From Bacteroidales bacterium (lineage in GTDB: Bacteria; Bacteroidota; Bacteroidia; Bacteroidales; M50B96): DNA of 60,800 nucleotides. The stretch covers positions 1-60,800 of the forward strand of contig JAIOYV010000039.1 in NCBI GenBank assembly GCA_021740905.1, read 5' to 3'. Made by a program: the position numbers and the translations under genes. The notes below the pieces were generated by a model. That model saw only the letters and a list, made by a program, of their open reading frames with translations, made no database searches and was not told the DNA's origin. Shown in pieces: positions 17,491 through 29,400 of the stretch. Position 1 is the first letter of the stretch, and each line of letters opens with the position of its first letter.

Positions 17491-18012
17491 ATGAAACGCG
17501 AAGAAAAAGACGCAATTATCGAGAATATCGTTGAGCAGATAAATGTTAACAATCATTTTTATTTGACCGACATAGGAGGTCTCAATGCAGAAGATACCAG
17601 CAATCTAAGAAGAGAATGTTTTAAAAACGACATTAAGCTGGTGGTAGTAAAGAACACCTTACTACAAAAAGCATTCGAGAAATCAGAAGGAAAGTATGAT
17701 GAATTGTTTGATGTTTTAAAAGGCCCCACATCAGTAATGTTTACTGAACAGGGAAATGCCCCTGCAAAACTTATCAAGGAATTCCGCAAAGGAAAAGACA
17801 AGCCTGTAATTAAGGCTGCCTATGTGGAAGAAACTGTTTATGTAGGCGATGACCTGCTTGAAACATTGGTAAAAATCAAGTCGAGGAACGAATTACTTGG
17901 AGACATTGTTCTTCTGTTACAATCTCCGGCGAAGAATGTTATCTCAGCCTTGAAATCGGGTGGCAATATCCTCCACGGTGTACTCGAAACACTTGCAAAA
18001 AAAGAAAATTAG
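17491..18012 (+). CDS. rplJ: 50S ribosomal protein L10
   Basis: This 173-residue protein anchors the L7/L12 dimers to the ribosome. The N-terminal RNA-binding domain is typical (NNHFYLTDIGGLNAEDTSNL) and the C-terminal helix that binds L12 ends in GVLETLAKKEN. It is followed after 30 bases by rplL. Confidence 0.94.
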   Translation: MKREEKDAIIENIVEQINVNNHFYLTDIGGLNAEDTSNLRRECFKNDIKLVVVKNTLLQKAFEKSEGKYDELFDVLKGPTSVMFTEQGNAPAKLIKEFRKGKDKPVIKAAYVEETVYVGDDLLETLVKIKSRNELLGDIVLLLQSPAKNVISALKSGGNILHGVLETLAKKEN

Positions 18013-18042
18013 AATTTAAATTATCATTAAAAGAATAGAAAA

Positions 18043-18417
18043 ATGGCAGATTTAAAAGCATTTGCGGAACAATTGGTTAACTTAACTGTAAAGGAAGTAA
18101 ACGAATTAGCAGGTATCTTAAAAGATGAGTATGGTATTGAACCAGCAGCAGCAGCAGTTGTTGCAGGTCCTGCTAGCGGTGGCGATGCTGCTGTAGTTGA
18201 AGAACAAACCGAATTTGATGTGATCCTTACATCAGCCGGCGGCGCAAAACTTCAGATTGTTAAGTTAGTTAAAGAATTGACCGGACTTGGATTGAAAGAA
18301 GCGAAAGCTGTAGTAGATTCTGCACCAGCACCCATTAAAGAAGGTGCTCCAAAAGCAGAAGCAGAAGCAATTAAAGCACAATTAGAAGAAGCTGGAGCGG
18401 AAGTTGAACTTAAATAG
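18043..18417 (+). CDS. rplL: 50S ribosomal protein L7/L12
   Basis: This 124-residue acidic protein recruits translational GTPases. An alanine-rich hinge ([16 protein letters not shown]) joins the N-terminal dimerisation helices to the C-terminal domain, which carries the conserved [20 protein letters not shown]. It is present in several copies per ribosome and is followed by a stem-loop before rpoB. Confidence 0.96.
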   Translation: MADLKAFAEQLVNLTVKEVNELAGILKDEYGIEPAAAAVVAGPASGGDAAVVEEQTEFDVILTSAGGAKLQIVKLVKELTGLGLKEAKAVVDSAPAPIKEGAPKAEAEAIKAQLEEAGAEVELK

Positions 18418-18431
18418 AAGCAACGCTAAAT

Positions 18432-18482
18432 AAAAAGGTTTTATGGGTTTAGGATCCTATCCAAAGGGTTCTAAGCCTTTTT
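18432..18482 (+). terminator. Stem-loop between rplL and rpoB
   Basis: AAAAAGG (18432-18438) pairs with CCTTTTT (18476-18482), and a TAGGATCCTA palindrome (18450-18459) lies in the loop. The T-rich 3' arm suggests an attenuator that sets the ratio of ribosomal protein to polymerase transcripts, as known at this junction in other bacteria. Confidence 0.5.
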
Positions 18483-18519
18483 GTTGTTATATAAATAGTT
18501 TAACCTAATCTTGAATTCC

Positions 18520-21500
18520 ATGTCTGCTTCCACTCGTATAAGTTTTTCATCAGCACAAAATAAATTAGACTATCCCGATTTCCTCGAAATTCAGTTAAAA
18601 TCATTTACTGAATTTTTTCAGCTCAACACAACGCCGGAATTGAGGAAAAAAGAAGGTCTTTATCAGGTATTTACCGAAAATTTTCCCATTACCGATACAA
18701 GAAACAATTTTGTCCTGGAATTTATCGACTACTATATCGAGCCACCCAGATACACCATTGTTGAGTGTATCGAAAGAGGCCTGACCTATAGTATCCCGCT
18801 AAAGGCCAAGTTAAGGTTGTATTGTACCGATCCTGAACACGAAGATTTTGACACCGTGATCCAGGATGTATTTCTGGGCACTGTTCCGTACATGACCCCC
18901 AAGGGGACATTCGTGATCAACGGAGCCGAAAGGGTTGTCGTTTCCCAGTTACACAGATCACCAGGTGTTTTCTTTGGGCAAAGCCTACATGCCAATGGCA
19001 CCAAGCTTTACTCTTCCAGGATTATCCCTTTCAAGGGATCGTGGATGGAATTTGCCACCGACATCAACAACGTGATGTACGCCTACATCGACCGGAAGAA
19101 AAAACTACCGGTAACAACATTATTGCGTGCAATCGGCTACGAAAGCGACAAGGAAATCCTTGAGATTTTCGACCTAGCCGATGAGATTAAGGTTTCAAAG
19201 ACCGGCCTTAAAAAAGTAGTTGGTCGAAAACTGGCAGCCAGGGTATTAAAGTCGTGGGTCGAAGATTTTGTGGATGAAGACACAGGCGAAGTGGTTTCCA
19301 TTGAGCGTAACGAAGTGATTATCGACCGGGAAACAGTGATCGAAAACGAGCACATCGAAGCGATCGTTGATTCAGGTTCGAAAACCATCCTTCTTCATAA
19401 AGAGAATCAAAACCTTTCCGATTACGCCATTATTTACAACACCTTGCAGAAGGATCCGTGTAACTCGGAAAAAGAAGCCGTATTGCACATCTATCGTCAG
19501 TTGCGGAACTCCGAACCACCCGACGATGCCACTGCACGTGACGTAATCGACAAATTGTTCTTCTCCGACAAGCGATACGACTTAGGCGAAGTAGGCCGCT
19601 ACCGGATAAACAAAAAACTGGGGCTGAATACAGCCATGGACGTAAAAGTCCTCACCAAAGAAGACATTATACAGATCATCAAATACCTGATCGAGCTGAT
19701 CAACTCAAAAACCGATGTCGACGATATCGACCACCTTAGCAATAGGCGTGTGCGTACGGTTGGCGAACAATTGGCCAATCAGTTTGGCGTAGGCCTGGCC
19801 AGAATGGCCCGTACTATTCGCGAGCGGATGAACGTGCGCGACAACGAGGTATTTACACCTATCGACCTGATCAACTCAAAAACACTTTCTTCGGTCATCA
19901 ACTCATTCTTCGGAACAAACGCACTTTCGCAGTTCATGGATCAAACCAATCCATTGGCCGAGATGACGCACAAGCGACGCATGTCGGCTCTTGGACCTGG
20001 CGGTTTGTCTCGTGAAAGGGCAGGTTTCGAGGTGCGTGACGTCCATTATACACACTATGGCCGTCTCTGCCCGATCGAAACCCCTGAAGGCCCGAACATT
20101 GGGCTTATCTCATCACTTTGTGTATATGCCAAAATCAACAAGCTTGGGTTTATTGAAACACCATACAGGCAAGTTACCGATGGTAAAGTAAACCTGAACA
20201 ACGACGAGGTGATTTACCTGAGTGCCGAGGAAGAAGAAGCTAAAGTAATTGCACAGGCAAACGCTATAGTCAATGATGAAGGTATTTTTGTGAACGAAAA
20301 AGTAAAAGCAAGGCACGAAGGGGATTTCCCTCTCATCGAAGGAGCTGGGGTTCACTTAAAAGACGTTGCCCCAAACCAGATTGCTTCGATTGCTGCATCG
20401 CTTATCCCATTCCTTGAGCACGATGATGCGAACAGGGCTTTGATGGGATCGAACATGATGCGCCAGGCCGTTCCTTTGCTCGTGCCCGAAGCCCCAATTG
20501 TTGGGACAGGCATTGAAGGGACAACCGCCACCGACTCTCGAATACTTACTATTGCCGAAGGCGAAGGGGTAGTCGAATATGTCGATGCCAATGAAATAGT
20601 GATCCGGTATATCCGTACCGACGAAGAACAATTCGTTTCGTTCGACGACAATTTGAAACGTTACTATCTTCCAAAGTATAAAAAGACCAATCAAAATACC
20701 TGCGTAAACCTGAAGCCAACTGTACGAAAAGGCCAAAAGGTATCGAAAGGCCAGGTCCTTTGCGAAGGCTATGGCACCGAAGATGGAGAAATCGCATTAG
20801 GAAGAAACCTAAAAGTGGCTTTCATGCCCTGGAAAGGCTATAACTTTGAAGATGCGATTGTGATTTCCGAAAGAGTAGTGCGTGAAGACGTTTTCACTTC
20901 GATCCATATTGATGAATATGTGTTGGAAGTGCGCGATACAAAACGTGGACTTGAAGAACTGACCTCCGACATTCCAAACGTAAGCGAGGAAGCCACCAAA
21001 AACCTCGATGAAAACGGGTTGATCCGAATTGGGGCCAACGTGTCACCAGGCGATATCCTAATTGGAAAAATTACCCCCAAAGGGGAATCTGATCCATCGC
21101 CCGAGGAGAAACTGCTCCGTGCGATTTTTGGCGATAAAGCAGGCGACGTGAAAGATGCTTCGTTGAAAGCTCCCCCTTCACTATCGGGTGTGGTTATCGA
21201 CAAGAAATTGTTTTCGCGTTCGGTCAAAGACAAGAAAGTCAAACTGAACGAAAAAGCAAAAATCGAAAAGATTGATGAGGTGTTCAGCCAAAGGATTACC
21301 ACCCTCAACAGTCGTATGTTAGACAAGTTATTTTCGTTGGTGAATGGAAAAACCTCTCAGGGGGTCAAAAATTATTTCAGCGAAGATGTCATCCCTAAAG
21401 GGGTCAAGTTTACCCAGAAGCTATTATCGGAAATCGATTATCTGAATGTAAACCCAAATAAGTGGACCACCGACAAAGTGAAAAACGACTTGATCAGGGA

Positions 21501-22323
21501 CCTACTACACAACTATCTGATCAAATATAAGGAATACGAATCGGAGAATAAACGCGAAAAATACAATATCACCATTGGAGATGAGCTACCTGCGGGTATC
21601 ATCAAATTGGCCAAAGTGTATATTGCCAAGAAAAGAAAGATCAAAGTAGGGGATAAAATGGCCGGTCGCCACGGAAACAAAGGTATTGTTGCCCGTATCG
21701 TGCGCGAAGAAGATATGCCATTCCTTGCCGACGGTACTTCTGTCGATATCGTCCTCAACCCCTTGGGTGTTCCTTCGAGGATGAACCTTGGACAAATTTA
21801 CGAAACCGTTCTTGGATGGGCTGGAAAAGAGCTTGGCGTAAAATTCGCCACTCCAATTTTCGATGGCGCTACACTCGACCAAATCAATGAATATACCGAC
21901 AAAGCTGGTGTTCCACGCTACGGTAAAACCTACTTATACGATGGTGGCACAGGCGAACGTTTCGACCAGCCAGCAACTGTAGGGATTATTTATATGATCA
22001 AGCTTGGCCACATGGTTGATGATAAGATGCACGCCCGTTCCATTGGGCCATATTCGCTCATTACCCAACAGCCGCTTGGTGGAAAAGCCCAGTTTGGTGG
22101 ACAGCGTTTTGGGGAAATGGAAGTGTGGGCACTCGAAGCTTTCGGTGCAGCACATATCCTCCAGGAAATCCTTACCGTAAAATCCGACGATGTAATTGGA
22201 AGGGCAAAAGCCTACGAAGCGATTGTAAAGGGAGACCCCATGCCCGCACCCGGGATTCCGGAATCGCTAAATGTGTTGTTGCACGAACTACGTGGCCTTG
22301 GCCTAAGCGTAAACCTCGAATAA
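18520..22323 (+). CDS. rpoB: RNA polymerase beta subunit
   Basis: This 1267-residue catalytic subunit has the normal Bacteroidota length. The rifampicin-binding region is recognisable around residues 480-545 ([20 protein letters not shown], then [19 protein letters not shown]). The C-terminal [20 protein letters not shown] is the universal end that contacts beta prime. I chose ATG at 18520 rather than the in-frame TTG nine bases earlier. rpoC follows after 97 bases. Confidence 0.98.
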   Translation: MSASTRISFSSAQNKLDYPDFLEIQLKSFTEFFQLNTTPELRKKEGLYQVFTENFPITDTRNNFVLEFIDYYIEPPRYTIVECIERGLTYSIPLKAKLRLYCTDPEHEDFDTVIQDVFLGTVPYMTPKGTFVINGAERVVVSQLHRSPGVFFGQSLHANGTKLYSSRIIPFKGSWMEFATDINNVMYAYIDRKKKLPVTTLLRAIGYESDKEILEIFDLADEIKVSKTGLKKVVGRKLAARVLKSWVEDFVDEDTGEVVSIERNEVIIDRETVIENEHIEAIVDSGSKTILLHKENQNLSDYAIIYNTLQKDPCNSEKEAVLHIYRQLRNSEPPDDATARDVIDKLFFSDKRYDLGEVGRYRINKKLGLNTAMDVKVLTKEDIIQIIKYLIELINSKTDVDDIDHLSNRRVRTVGEQLANQFGVGLARMARTIRERMNVRDNEVFTPIDLINSKTLSSVINSFFGTNALSQFMDQTNPLAEMTHKRRMSALGPGGLSRERAGFEVRDVHYTHYGRLCPIETPEGPNIGLISSLCVYAKINKLGFIETPYRQVTDGKVNLNNDEVIYLSAEEEEAKVIAQANAIVNDEGIFVNEKVKARHEGDFPLIEGAGVHLKDVAPNQIASIAASLIPFLEHDDANRALMGSNMMRQAVPLLVPEAPIVGTGIEGTTATDSRILTIAEGEGVVEYVDANEIVIRYIRTDEEQFVSFDDNLKRYYLPKYKKTNQNTCVNLKPTVRKGQKVSKGQVLCEGYGTEDGEIALGRNLKVAFMPWKGYNFEDAIVISERVVREDVFTSIHIDEYVLEVRDTKRGLEELTSDIPNVSEEATKNLDENGLIRIGANVSPGDILIGKITPKGESDPSPEEKLLRAIFGDKAGDVKDASLKAPPSLSGVVIDKKLFSRSVKDKKVKLNEKAKIEKIDEVFSQRITTLNSRMLDKLFSLVNGKTSQGVKNYFSEDVIPKGVKFTQKLLSEIDYLNVNPNKWTTDKVKNDLIRDLLHNYLIKYKEYESENKREKYNITIGDELPAGIIKLAKVYIAKKRKIKVGDKMAGRHGNKGIVARIVREEDMPFLADGTSVDIVLNPLGVPSRMNLGQIYETVLGWAGKELGVKFATPIFDGATLDQINEYTDKAGVPRYGKTYLYDGGTGERFDQPATVGIIYMIKLGHMVDDKMHARSIGPYSLITQQPLGGKAQFGGQRFGEMEVWALEAFGAAHILQEILTVKSDDVIGRAKAYEAIVKGDPMPAPGIPESLNVLLHELRGLGLSVNLE

Positions 22324-22420
22324 TCTGCACAAGATTATCCAGGGTATTGAAATGGAGAAACATGGATTTTTCTTTTGATTTCTCGAAACATCATAGTAGA
22401 AACTCTTAATCACATATAAT

Positions 22421-25400
22421 ATGTCGTTCAGAAGGGATAACAAAATAAAGACTAATTTTACAAAAATCTCGATCGGCTTGGCCTCACCAGAAGAAATTCT
22501 TGAGCGTTCAAGTGGCGAAGTCTTAAAACCCGAAACAATCAACTACCGGACCTATAAACCGGAAAGGGATGGATTGTTTTGTGAACGGATTTTTGGACCG
22601 GTAAAAGATTACGAATGTCATTGTGGCAAATACAAACGGATCCGGTATAAGGGGATTGTTTGCGACCGTTGCGGCGTTGAAGTAACCGAGAAAAAGGTAC
22701 GTCGTGAACGCATGGGCCACATTGCCCTTGTCGTTCCGGTTGCCCACATTTGGTTTTTCAAATCGTTGCCCAACAAAATTGGCTACCTGCTTGGCCTTCC
22801 AACAAAAAAGCTGGACACCATTATTTACTACGAAAGGTATGTAGTAATTAATGCAGGTATCAAGGAAGTAGATGGTGTTAATTACCTTGATTTCCTTACC
22901 GAAGAAGAATACCTCGATATTTTAGAAAGCCTTCCGAAAGAAAACCAATTGCTTGACGACGACGACCCAAACAAGTTTATTGCCAACATGGGTGCCGATG
23001 CATTGTACCAGTTGTTGGAAAGGATAAAATTGGATGAACTTTCGTACGACTTGCGCCATAAGGCCAATACCGAAACTTCTCAACAAAGGAAAAACGAAGC
23101 ATTAAAACGCCTCCAGGTGGTTGAAGCCTTCAGGGCATCGAAAAAGAAAAACAACCCCGAATGGATGATCGTAAAAGTGGTGCCTGTTATCCCTCCCGAA
23201 CTACGTCCATTAGTGCCTCTCGATGGTGGCCGTTTTGCCACGTCCGACCTGAACGATTTGTACCGCAGGGTAATTATCCGGAACAACCGTTTAAAAAGGC
23301 TTATCGAAATTAAAGCTCCTGAGGTAATCTTAAGGAACGAAAAGAGGATGCTTCAGGAAGCTGTTGACTCTCTCTTCGATAACTCAAGAAAAGTGAATGC
23401 GGTGAAAACTGATGCCAACAGGCCATTGAAATCCTTAAGCGACAGCCTGAAAGGGAAGCAAGGGCGGTTCCGTCAGAACTTGCTTGGTAAGAGGGTTGAT
23501 TATTCAGCCCGTTCGGTAATCGTTGTTGGCCCTGAATTAAAATTGCACGAATGTGGTTTGCCAAAAGATATGGCTGCCGAACTTTACAAACCTTTTATCA
23601 TCCGAAAATTGATTGAAAGAGGGATTGTAAAAACCGTAAAATCGGCCAAGAAAATTGTCGACCGAAAAGACCCGGTTGTTTGGGACGTATTGGAAAATGT
23701 ATTGAAAGGACACCCCGTGTTGCTGAACCGTGCCCCTACCCTGCACCGTTTGGGTATCCAGGCATTTCAACCCAAACTGATCGAAGGAAAAGCAATCCAG
23801 TTGCACCCGCTTGTTTGTACTGCATTCAACGCCGACTTCGATGGTGACCAGATGGCCGTTCACCTGCCACTTGGAAATGCCGCCGTGCTCGAAGCCCAAA
23901 TGTTGATGCTTGCCTCGCATAACATCCTAAACCCTGCAAATGGAGCACCTATCACCGTTCCCTCGCAGGACATGGTTTTAGGACTTTATTATATTACAAA
24001 AGAGAGGGTTGGAACACCTGAACACCCAATGAAAGGGGAGGGCCAGATTTTTTATTCTCCCGAAGAGGTAGTAATTGCCTACAATGAGAAAAAAGCAGAC
24101 CTTCATTCAAGCATCAGAATTAAAACCCACGATGTTGTCGATGGCAAAGCAGTTAAGGTGATCATTGATACTACTGTTGGGCGTGTACTCTTTAATCAGC
24201 ATGTTCCACTCGAAGTAGGTTTTATCAACGAGGTACTAACCAAAAAATCGTTGCGCGAGATCATCGGGACTGTATTGAAGAAAGCAGGTACAGCAGCCAC
24301 AGCCAATTTCCTCGACGAAATAAAAACACTTGGCTATCAAATGGCCTTTAAGGGAGGATTGTCCTTTAATCTGGACGATGTGATTATCCCGGACGAAAAA
24401 GTTGATATGGTGAACGATGGTTACCGCCAGGTTGATGAAGTTTTGGCCAACTACAATATGGGGTTCATTACCAACAACGAGAGGTACAACCAGATTATTG
24501 ATATTTGGACCCATACGAACGCGAAACTTACCCAGACCGTCATGCGTCAGCTTACGAACGACAACCAGGGCTTCAACCCTGTTTACATGATGCTTGACTC
24601 GGGCGCGAGGGGATCGAAAGAACAGATCCGTCAGCTTTCAGGTATGAGGGGTCTGATGGCGAAACCGCAAAAATCGGGAGCAACCGGAAATGAAATTATC
24701 GAAAACCCTATTCTTTCGAACTTTAAGGAAGGACTATCGGTACTCGAGTATTTTATCTCCACACACGGTGCTCGTAAAGGTTTGGCCGATACTGCTCTTA
24801 AAACCGCTGATGCGGGTTATCTTACCCGACGTTTGGTCGATGTATCACAAGATGTAATTATCAGCAACGAAGATTGTGGAACCTTGCGTGGATTGGTAGC
24901 AACCGCTCTTAAAAACCAGGACGACGTTGTAGAAAGCCTGTATGACAGGATTCTTGGCCGTACTACTGTTCACGATGTGTACGATCCTCGCACTGGAAAT
25001 CTGATTATCAAAGCCGGTGAAGAACTTACTGAAGAAATCAGCCTTAAAATTGAAGAGTCGCCTATCGAACAAGTAGAAATCCGCTCGGTACTTACCTGCG
25101 AAGCCAGGAAAGGTGTTTGTGGGAAATGTTACGGACGTAACCTTGCCACCGGACGGATGGTCCAACGAGGAGAAGCTGTTGGTGTTATTGCAGCACAATC
25201 CATTGGAGAACCTGGAACGCAGCTTACTCTTCGTACTTTCCACGTAGGGGGTACAGCTTCGAACATCACTGCCGAATCGAGCGTAGTTGCAAAATACGAT
25301 GGTATTGCCGACATTGATGAATTACGTACTGTTGAAAGCATTGACGACAAAGGCAACAAAATAGAAATTGTGATTGGCCGACTTGCGGAATTGCGGGTTA

Positions 25401-26722
25401 TTGATAAAAACACCAACATTACCCTTACGACTCATCCTATTCCTTACGGATCAAAACTATACATTAAGAATGGTGTTGAATTGACAAAAGGAACCCTGAT
25501 TTGTGATTGGGACCCTTATAACGCAGTTATTATTTCTGAAGCTGCTGGTAAGGTTCAATTCTCCAACATGATCGATGGCATAACCTACAAAGAAGAATCG
25601 GACGAACAAACCGGTTTCAAGGAAAAGGTAATCATTGAAACCCGCGACAAAACCAAAAATGCCGAAGTACATGTAGTTGGCGACGATGAAAATGTTTTCA
25701 AATCGTATAACCTGCCGGTTGGAGCACACGTGGTAATCGAAGATGGAGATATGGTGAAAACGGGCCAGGTACTCGTTAAGATACCTCGTGCAGTTGGAAA
25801 ATCTGGCGATATCACGGGTGGTCTGCCACGTGTAACCGAACTTTTCGAAGCACGTAACCCATCCAATCCGGCTGTAGTTTCCGAAATTGATGGTGAAATT
25901 GCTTTTGGCAAGATCAAGCGTGGAAACCGCGAAATTGTTGTGACCTCAAAAACGGGCGAAATCAAGAAATATCTGGTACCCTTATCAAAACAGATGCTGG
26001 TTCAGGCTAACGATTATGTAAAAGCCGGGACACCTCTTTCCGATGGGGCAACCACACCTGCCGATATCCTTGCTATTAAAGGGCCCACAAAAGTACAAGA
26101 GTATATTGTAAATGAAGTCCAGGAAGTTTACCGTTTGCAAGGGGTGAAAATCAACGATAAGCACTTTGAGGTAATTGTGCGTCAGATGATGCGCAAGGTA
26201 GAAATTGTTGATCCGGGCGATACCAAATTCCTCGAAAAGCAGCTTGCCGACAAATGGGAATTCATGGAAGAAAACGACGATATCTATGGTAAAAAAGTAG
26301 TTGTTGATCCGGGCGATTCGCCAAATGTGCGAGCAGGTATGATTATTACCGCCCGTAAGCTTAGGGACGAAAATTCGTTGTTGAAACGAAAAGACCTAAA
26401 ACTGATCGAAGCACGCGATGCAGTACCTGCCACATCGAGCCAGGTGCTCCAGGGGATAACCCGTGCTGCACTGCAAACCAAAAGTTTCATGTCGGCAGCA
26501 TCGTTCCAGGAAACCACAAAAGTTCTCAACGAGGCAGCCATCCAGGGCAAAGTCGATTACCTCGAAGGCCTGAAAGAAAACGTGATCTGTGGAAAACTGA
26601 TACCTGCCGGTACTGGTAACCGCGAACTCCAAAAGATGATTGTTGGCTCGATGCGCGAATATGAAACGCTTGTTTTAAAGAAGAAGCATGAAGCCGAACC
26701 AGTCGACGAGGATCGATACTAA
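22421..26722 (+). CDS. rpoC: RNA polymerase beta prime subunit
   Basis: This 1433-residue subunit holds the active-site magnesium triad in [12 protein letters not shown] (D472, D474, D476). The N-terminal zinc ribbon is visible ([20 protein letters not shown]), as is the second zinc site near residue 900 ([13 protein letters not shown]). Length and order are standard. A strong terminator follows. Confidence 0.98.
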   Translation: MSFRRDNKIKTNFTKISIGLASPEEILERSSGEVLKPETINYRTYKPERDGLFCERIFGPVKDYECHCGKYKRIRYKGIVCDRCGVEVTEKKVRRERMGHIALVVPVAHIWFFKSLPNKIGYLLGLPTKKLDTIIYYERYVVINAGIKEVDGVNYLDFLTEEEYLDILESLPKENQLLDDDDPNKFIANMGADALYQLLERIKLDELSYDLRHKANTETSQQRKNEALKRLQVVEAFRASKKKNNPEWMIVKVVPVIPPELRPLVPLDGGRFATSDLNDLYRRVIIRNNRLKRLIEIKAPEVILRNEKRMLQEAVDSLFDNSRKVNAVKTDANRPLKSLSDSLKGKQGRFRQNLLGKRVDYSARSVIVVGPELKLHECGLPKDMAAELYKPFIIRKLIERGIVKTVKSAKKIVDRKDPVVWDVLENVLKGHPVLLNRAPTLHRLGIQAFQPKLIEGKAIQLHPLVCTAFNADFDGDQMAVHLPLGNAAVLEAQMLMLASHNILNPANGAPITVPSQDMVLGLYYITKERVGTPEHPMKGEGQIFYSPEEVVIAYNEKKADLHSSIRIKTHDVVDGKAVKVIIDTTVGRVLFNQHVPLEVGFINEVLTKKSLREIIGTVLKKAGTAATANFLDEIKTLGYQMAFKGGLSFNLDDVIIPDEKVDMVNDGYRQVDEVLANYNMGFITNNERYNQIIDIWTHTNAKLTQTVMRQLTNDNQGFNPVYMMLDSGARGSKEQIRQLSGMRGLMAKPQKSGATGNEIIENPILSNFKEGLSVLEYFISTHGARKGLADTALKTADAGYLTRRLVDVSQDVIISNEDCGTLRGLVATALKNQDDVVESLYDRILGRTTVHDVYDPRTGNLIIKAGEELTEEISLKIEESPIEQVEIRSVLTCEARKGVCGKCYGRNLATGRMVQRGEAVGVIAAQSIGEPGTQLTLRTFHVGGTASNITAESSVVAKYDGIADIDELRTVESIDDKGNKIEIVIGRLAELRVIDKNTNITLTTHPIPYGSKLYIKNGVELTKGTLICDWDPYNAVIISEAAGKVQFSNMIDGITYKEESDEQTGFKEKVIIETRDKTKNAEVHVVGDDENVFKSYNLPVGAHVVIEDGDMVKTGQVLVKIPRAVGKSGDITGGLPRVTELFEARNPSNPAVVSEIDGEIAFGKIKRGNREIVVTSKTGEIKKYLVPLSKQMLVQANDYVKAGTPLSDGATTPADILAIKGPTKVQEYIVNEVQEVYRLQGVKINDKHFEVIVRQMMRKVEIVDPGDTKFLEKQLADKWEFMEENDDIYGKKVVVDPGDSPNVRAGMIITARKLRDENSLLKRKDLKLIEARDAVPATSSQVLQGITRAALQTKSFMSAASFQETTKVLNEAAIQGKVDYLEGLKENVICGKLIPAGTGNRELQKMIVGSMREYETLVLKKKHEAEPVDEDRY

Positions 26723-26751
26723 TAGAATGACATAAATCTCAATAAATGAAA

Positions 26752-26783
26752 GGAGCACACAATGGTGATGCTCCTTTTTTTTT
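26752..26783 (+). terminator. Rho-independent terminator after rpoC
   Basis: GGAGCA (26752-26757) pairs with TGCTCC (26769-26774), followed by a run of nine T residues. This ends the secE-rpoC transcription unit. Confidence 0.85.
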
Positions 26784-26797
26784 CCGTATTTTCAAAG

Positions 26798-26805
26798 TAT
26801 CTTTG
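26798..26805 (+). promoter_or_regulatory. -7 box of the DUF3467 gene
   Basis: TATCTTTG matches the TAnnTTTG consensus and lies just after the rpoC terminator, 59 bases before the DUF3467 start codon. No clear TTTG -33 element is seen, as the upstream DNA is the terminator T run. Confidence 0.5.
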
Positions 26806-26864
26806 AAACTCAATAAATGATTAATGTTTATTGATAATTGATTAAATTTTAAACACTAAATATC

Positions 26865-27182
26865 ATGGCAGAAAATAAACCAAATCAACTCAATATCGAA
26901 CTCGACGAAGAAGTGGCACAGGGTGTATACTCCAATCTAGCAGTAATAACCCATTCGAATTCCGAATTTGTGCTCGACTTTATCCGCATCATGCCCGGAA
27001 CACCAAAAGCAAAAGTAAAATCAAGGATTATCCTAACCCCGGAACACGCCAAGCGTTTGCTCGCAGCCCTGGCCGACAATGTGAAAAAATTTGAATCGGT
27101 ACATGGCCCGATCAAAAATCTGGGTGGCCAGTCTGCTCCAGGATTCCCGATGAATTTTGGTGGACCAACGGCACAGGCATAA
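26865..27182 (+). CDS. DUF3467 family protein
   Basis: This 105-residue cytosolic protein belongs to DUF3467, small proteins of unknown function often found just downstream of rpoC in Bacteroidota. Segments such as EEVAQGVYSNLAVITHSNSE and VKSRIILTPEHAKRLLAAL are typical. It has its own predicted promoter and ends with a Gly/Pro-rich tail. The conserved place next to RNA polymerase genes hints at a core role, but none is established. Confidence 0.85.
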   Translation: MAENKPNQLNIELDEEVAQGVYSNLAVITHSNSEFVLDFIRIMPGTPKAKVKSRIILTPEHAKRLLAALADNVKKFESVHGPIKNLGGQSAPGFPMNFGGPTAQA

Positions 27183-27217
27183 ATCGGTTTCGAGATTCGG
27201 GTTTTGGGTTTGTCTGC

Positions 27218-27241
27218 CATCCGAAGCTTTAGCGTAGGATG
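27218..27241. repeat. Short hairpin repeat with GAAGCTTTAGC loop (copy 1)
   Basis: CATCC (27218-27222) and GGATG (27237-27241) enclose the loop GAAGCTTTAGCGTA. The same loop occurs at 42124-42137 with a different but also complementary stem. The copy lies downstream of the DUF3467 gene. Confidence 0.6.
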
Positions 27242-27431
27242 GGCTTTCGTCCACTATCCAAAGTTTTAACATGGGATTTCGAGTTTCTTGCTTGCTAAGT
27301 TTTGCAAATATTAAAAGACCTTATCTTTTTTGTTTTTAAACCTTAGTAGCCATTAATGACCTCTGCGAACCAACCTTATTCCCCAGCTAATAGCTTTATT
27401 TTGTCTTTCGTTTCAGATAATAAAAACGTTT

Positions 27432-27890
27432 ATGAAAAAATTGATTGTAACACTCTTATTCGTTCCCTTAATCTTGTTTTCATGCGAAAGCGGATTGATG
27501 GAAAAAATAGCCTCCACCTATCCTAATGGTTTGCCTTCTAAGATTGAATACTACAAAACAGTGGGCGACAGCCAGGTTCTAGTGAAGCATGTGCGCTTTT
27601 ACGAATCAGGGGAGAAAATGGAAGAGGGTGGTTTTTCCGGGGACCAACGCAATGGCCTATGGACTTACTGGCACGCCAACGGCAACAAATGGAGCGAGAG
27701 CAACTACACGAATGGTATCCAGGATGGCAAATCGACCGTGTGGTTCGACAATGGTAAAATGCGCTACACCGGCAACTACATAAACGGCGAAACCGATGGC
27801 AGATGGACCTACTGGGCTCTGGATGGCAAAAAAGCAAAAGAGGTGTATTATCGGAATGGCGAGAAGGTGGAAGAGAAGAGCTTTGAGTAA
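27432..27890 (+). CDS. MORN-repeat lipoprotein (YwqK-like)
   Basis: This 152-residue protein starts with a lipoprotein signal, ending in LILFSCES with cysteine 18 as the probable lipidated residue. The rest consists of about five MORN-type repeats, with YxNG, NGxW and GxxDGxWxxW patterns from about residue 35 to 145. Databases often label such proteins YwqK antitoxin, but the neighbourhood shows no toxin, so that name should not be taken as function. It probably faces the periplasm or cell surface. It converges with the next gene, 8 bases apart. Confidence 0.75.
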   Translation: MKKLIVTLLFVPLILFSCESGLMEKIASTYPNGLPSKIEYYKTVGDSQVLVKHVRFYESGEKMEEGGFSGDQRNGLWTYWHANGNKWSESNYTNGIQDGKSTVWFDNGKMRYTGNYINGETDGRWTYWALDGKKAKEVYYRNGEKVEEKSFE

Positions 27891-27898
27891 AGCTCCCC

Positions 27899-28741
27899 TT
27901 ACTCCAACAAACTCAACCCCGGATACTGCAATTTTATTCTTTTTACCGTTTCTTCGTCCAAGGGGTTTTCACCAATGCGCAAAACTTTCAAGGAAGGAAA
28001 ATCAAGCACCTCTTCCGGCCAGCTTTTTAGTTGGTTGTTTTGGATATCCAACATTCGCAAATTGGGTAAGTGGTTTAGCGATGCAGGTACTTCGGTAAAC
28101 TCGCAACTTCGCAGCGATAATTCTTCCAGGCTTTTAAGCTGATAAAACTTTTCGGGGAGTTTGGTCAGTTTGCAGTTGACCAGAAACAATCTTTTCAGAC
28201 CGGTCAATTCGGCAAATTCTTCGGGCAAAACCAAACCCCGGTTGTTGCCAATATTGGTCAATTCGAGTTTTTTAAGATTACCTATTTCAGATGGCAAGGT
28301 CGAAAGCATATTACAAAACAGGTCGAGGTGTTTTAGCTCAGTCAGGTTTCCGATCCCGGCAGGCAATTCTTTGAATTGAATTTTGCTGAGGCCGAGTTCT
28401 TCCAGTTTGGTCAGATGCCATAATTCGTCGGGTAGTTGGAGGCGTTGATTGCGCTTAAGCTTTAGCGTTTTTAGGTTTTTAAGCTGGCCTATTTCGGGAG
28501 GGAGCGAGGTCAGTTTATTTTGCTCCAGGTTGAGGTATTCGAGATTTACCAGCTTGCCAATGTCGGGCGAAAGTTCAGTCAGGTCGTGCAGGCCCAGGTC
28601 GAGTTTATACACCTCATCAGGAGTTTGCAGGGCCAGTTCGAGTGAGTCGAACATTCGGTCCCGGTTTGGTACAATGTTGTTCTGTGCAAAGGCAGCTATC
28701 CCAAAAATGGAAATAAGCAAGAGGGTAGTGAATTTTTTCAT
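27899..28741 (-). CDS. Exported leucine-rich repeat protein
   Basis: This 280-residue protein has a signal peptide (about 1-19, ending AAFAQ) and then about ten leucine-rich repeats of 22-24 residues from about 45 to 265. Their pattern is LxxLxLxxNxLxxLPxxIGxL, the plain bacterial or plant-like type. It likely forms a solenoid for protein binding in the periplasm or on the outer membrane. There is no T9SS sorting domain. Ligand and role are unknown. Confidence 0.82.
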   Translation of the reverse strand: MKKFTTLLLISIFGIAAFAQNNIVPNRDRMFDSLELALQTPDEVYKLDLGLHDLTELSPDIGKLVNLEYLNLEQNKLTSLPPEIGQLKNLKTLKLKRNQRLQLPDELWHLTKLEELGLSKIQFKELPAGIGNLTELKHLDLFCNMLSTLPSEIGNLKKLELTNIGNNRGLVLPEEFAELTGLKRLFLVNCKLTKLPEKFYQLKSLEELSLRSCEFTEVPASLNHLPNLRMLDIQNNQLKSWPEEVLDFPSLKVLRIGENPLDEETVKRIKLQYPGLSLLE

Positions 28742-28761
28742 TTAGTCTCATTTTAGTACCA

Positions 28762-28769
28762 CAAAAATA
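28762..28769 (-). promoter_or_regulatory. -7 box of the leucine-rich repeat gene
   Basis: Read on the minus strand, TATTTTTG matches TAnnTTTG and lies 21 bases before the start codon at 28741. No convincing -33 element is seen. Confidence 0.4.
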
Positions 28770-28877
28770 CGAATGATTGATGATTTAAATTTTTGATTTC
28801 AGAAGTGTGCTCCGGCCTACGAAATCGAAAATAAAAAATCGTTGATCCTTGTTCATAAATTCTTTTATTTAGAAATC

Positions 28878-29300
28878 TCAGTCAACCACCGGGGGTCTAA
28901 CCACATCCTCCACATTGATTTCCCACGAAAAACTTTTACTGTTTATGTCTTTATTGTTGAGGGTAGTTGGTAAAAACCGGATCCCGTTCCATTTTCCCAC
29001 TTTTACTTTTCCTGCTTTGATGGTGTATTTTTCAACCTCGGTCTTTTCGCGTAGTACTTTGTCCATATAAAGCAAGATTTCGTACGAAAATTCCATGTCG
29101 TACGGGCTTTTGTTTTCAATTTTCAGCCGTAACTCCAAGGGGCTTTTCTTATCCTTTGTTTTGGAGTTGACCCACTTGGCCGAAATTACCAGATTGTCTT
29201 TTTCGTAACAGGATTCGTAATCCGCCTGGGCAATGCTCATCATAAACAAGCCGGTGACTATCATTAAGCCGATCGTCAAAATAATGTGTTTCATTTTCAT
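28878..29300 (-). CDS. Hypothetical exported protein
   Basis: I do not recognise this 140-residue protein. It has a signal peptide (about 1-26, ending SIAQA). The mature part is rich in beta strands, with LELRLKIENKSPYDMEFSYEI suggesting an immunoglobulin-like or intracellular-delivery-type sandwich, as in proteins that carry phrases like IENKS-P. It ends in a Pro-rich VEDVVRPPVVD. It sits between the repeat protein and a thioredoxin-fold protein, all on the minus strand. Confidence 0.6.
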   Translation of the reverse strand: MKMKHIILTIGLMIVTGLFMMSIAQADYESCYEKDNLVISAKWVNSKTKDKKSPLELRLKIENKSPYDMEFSYEILLYMDKVLREKTEVEKYTIKAGKVKVGKWNGIRFLPTTLNNKDINSKSFSWEINVEDVVRPPVVD

Positions 29301-29400
29301 TGTTCTCCAATTATTGATTTTTATTCAATCATAAAAATACGCAAAAATTATGTCAATCGGGAATACCTTTAAACCATTCAAAACAAATTGTCATTGCTTT

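Noticed and set aside
27432-27890. MORN protein as part of a toxin-antitoxin pair
   Set aside because: The label comes from database naming; no toxin gene is adjacent and the protein has a lipoprotein signal.
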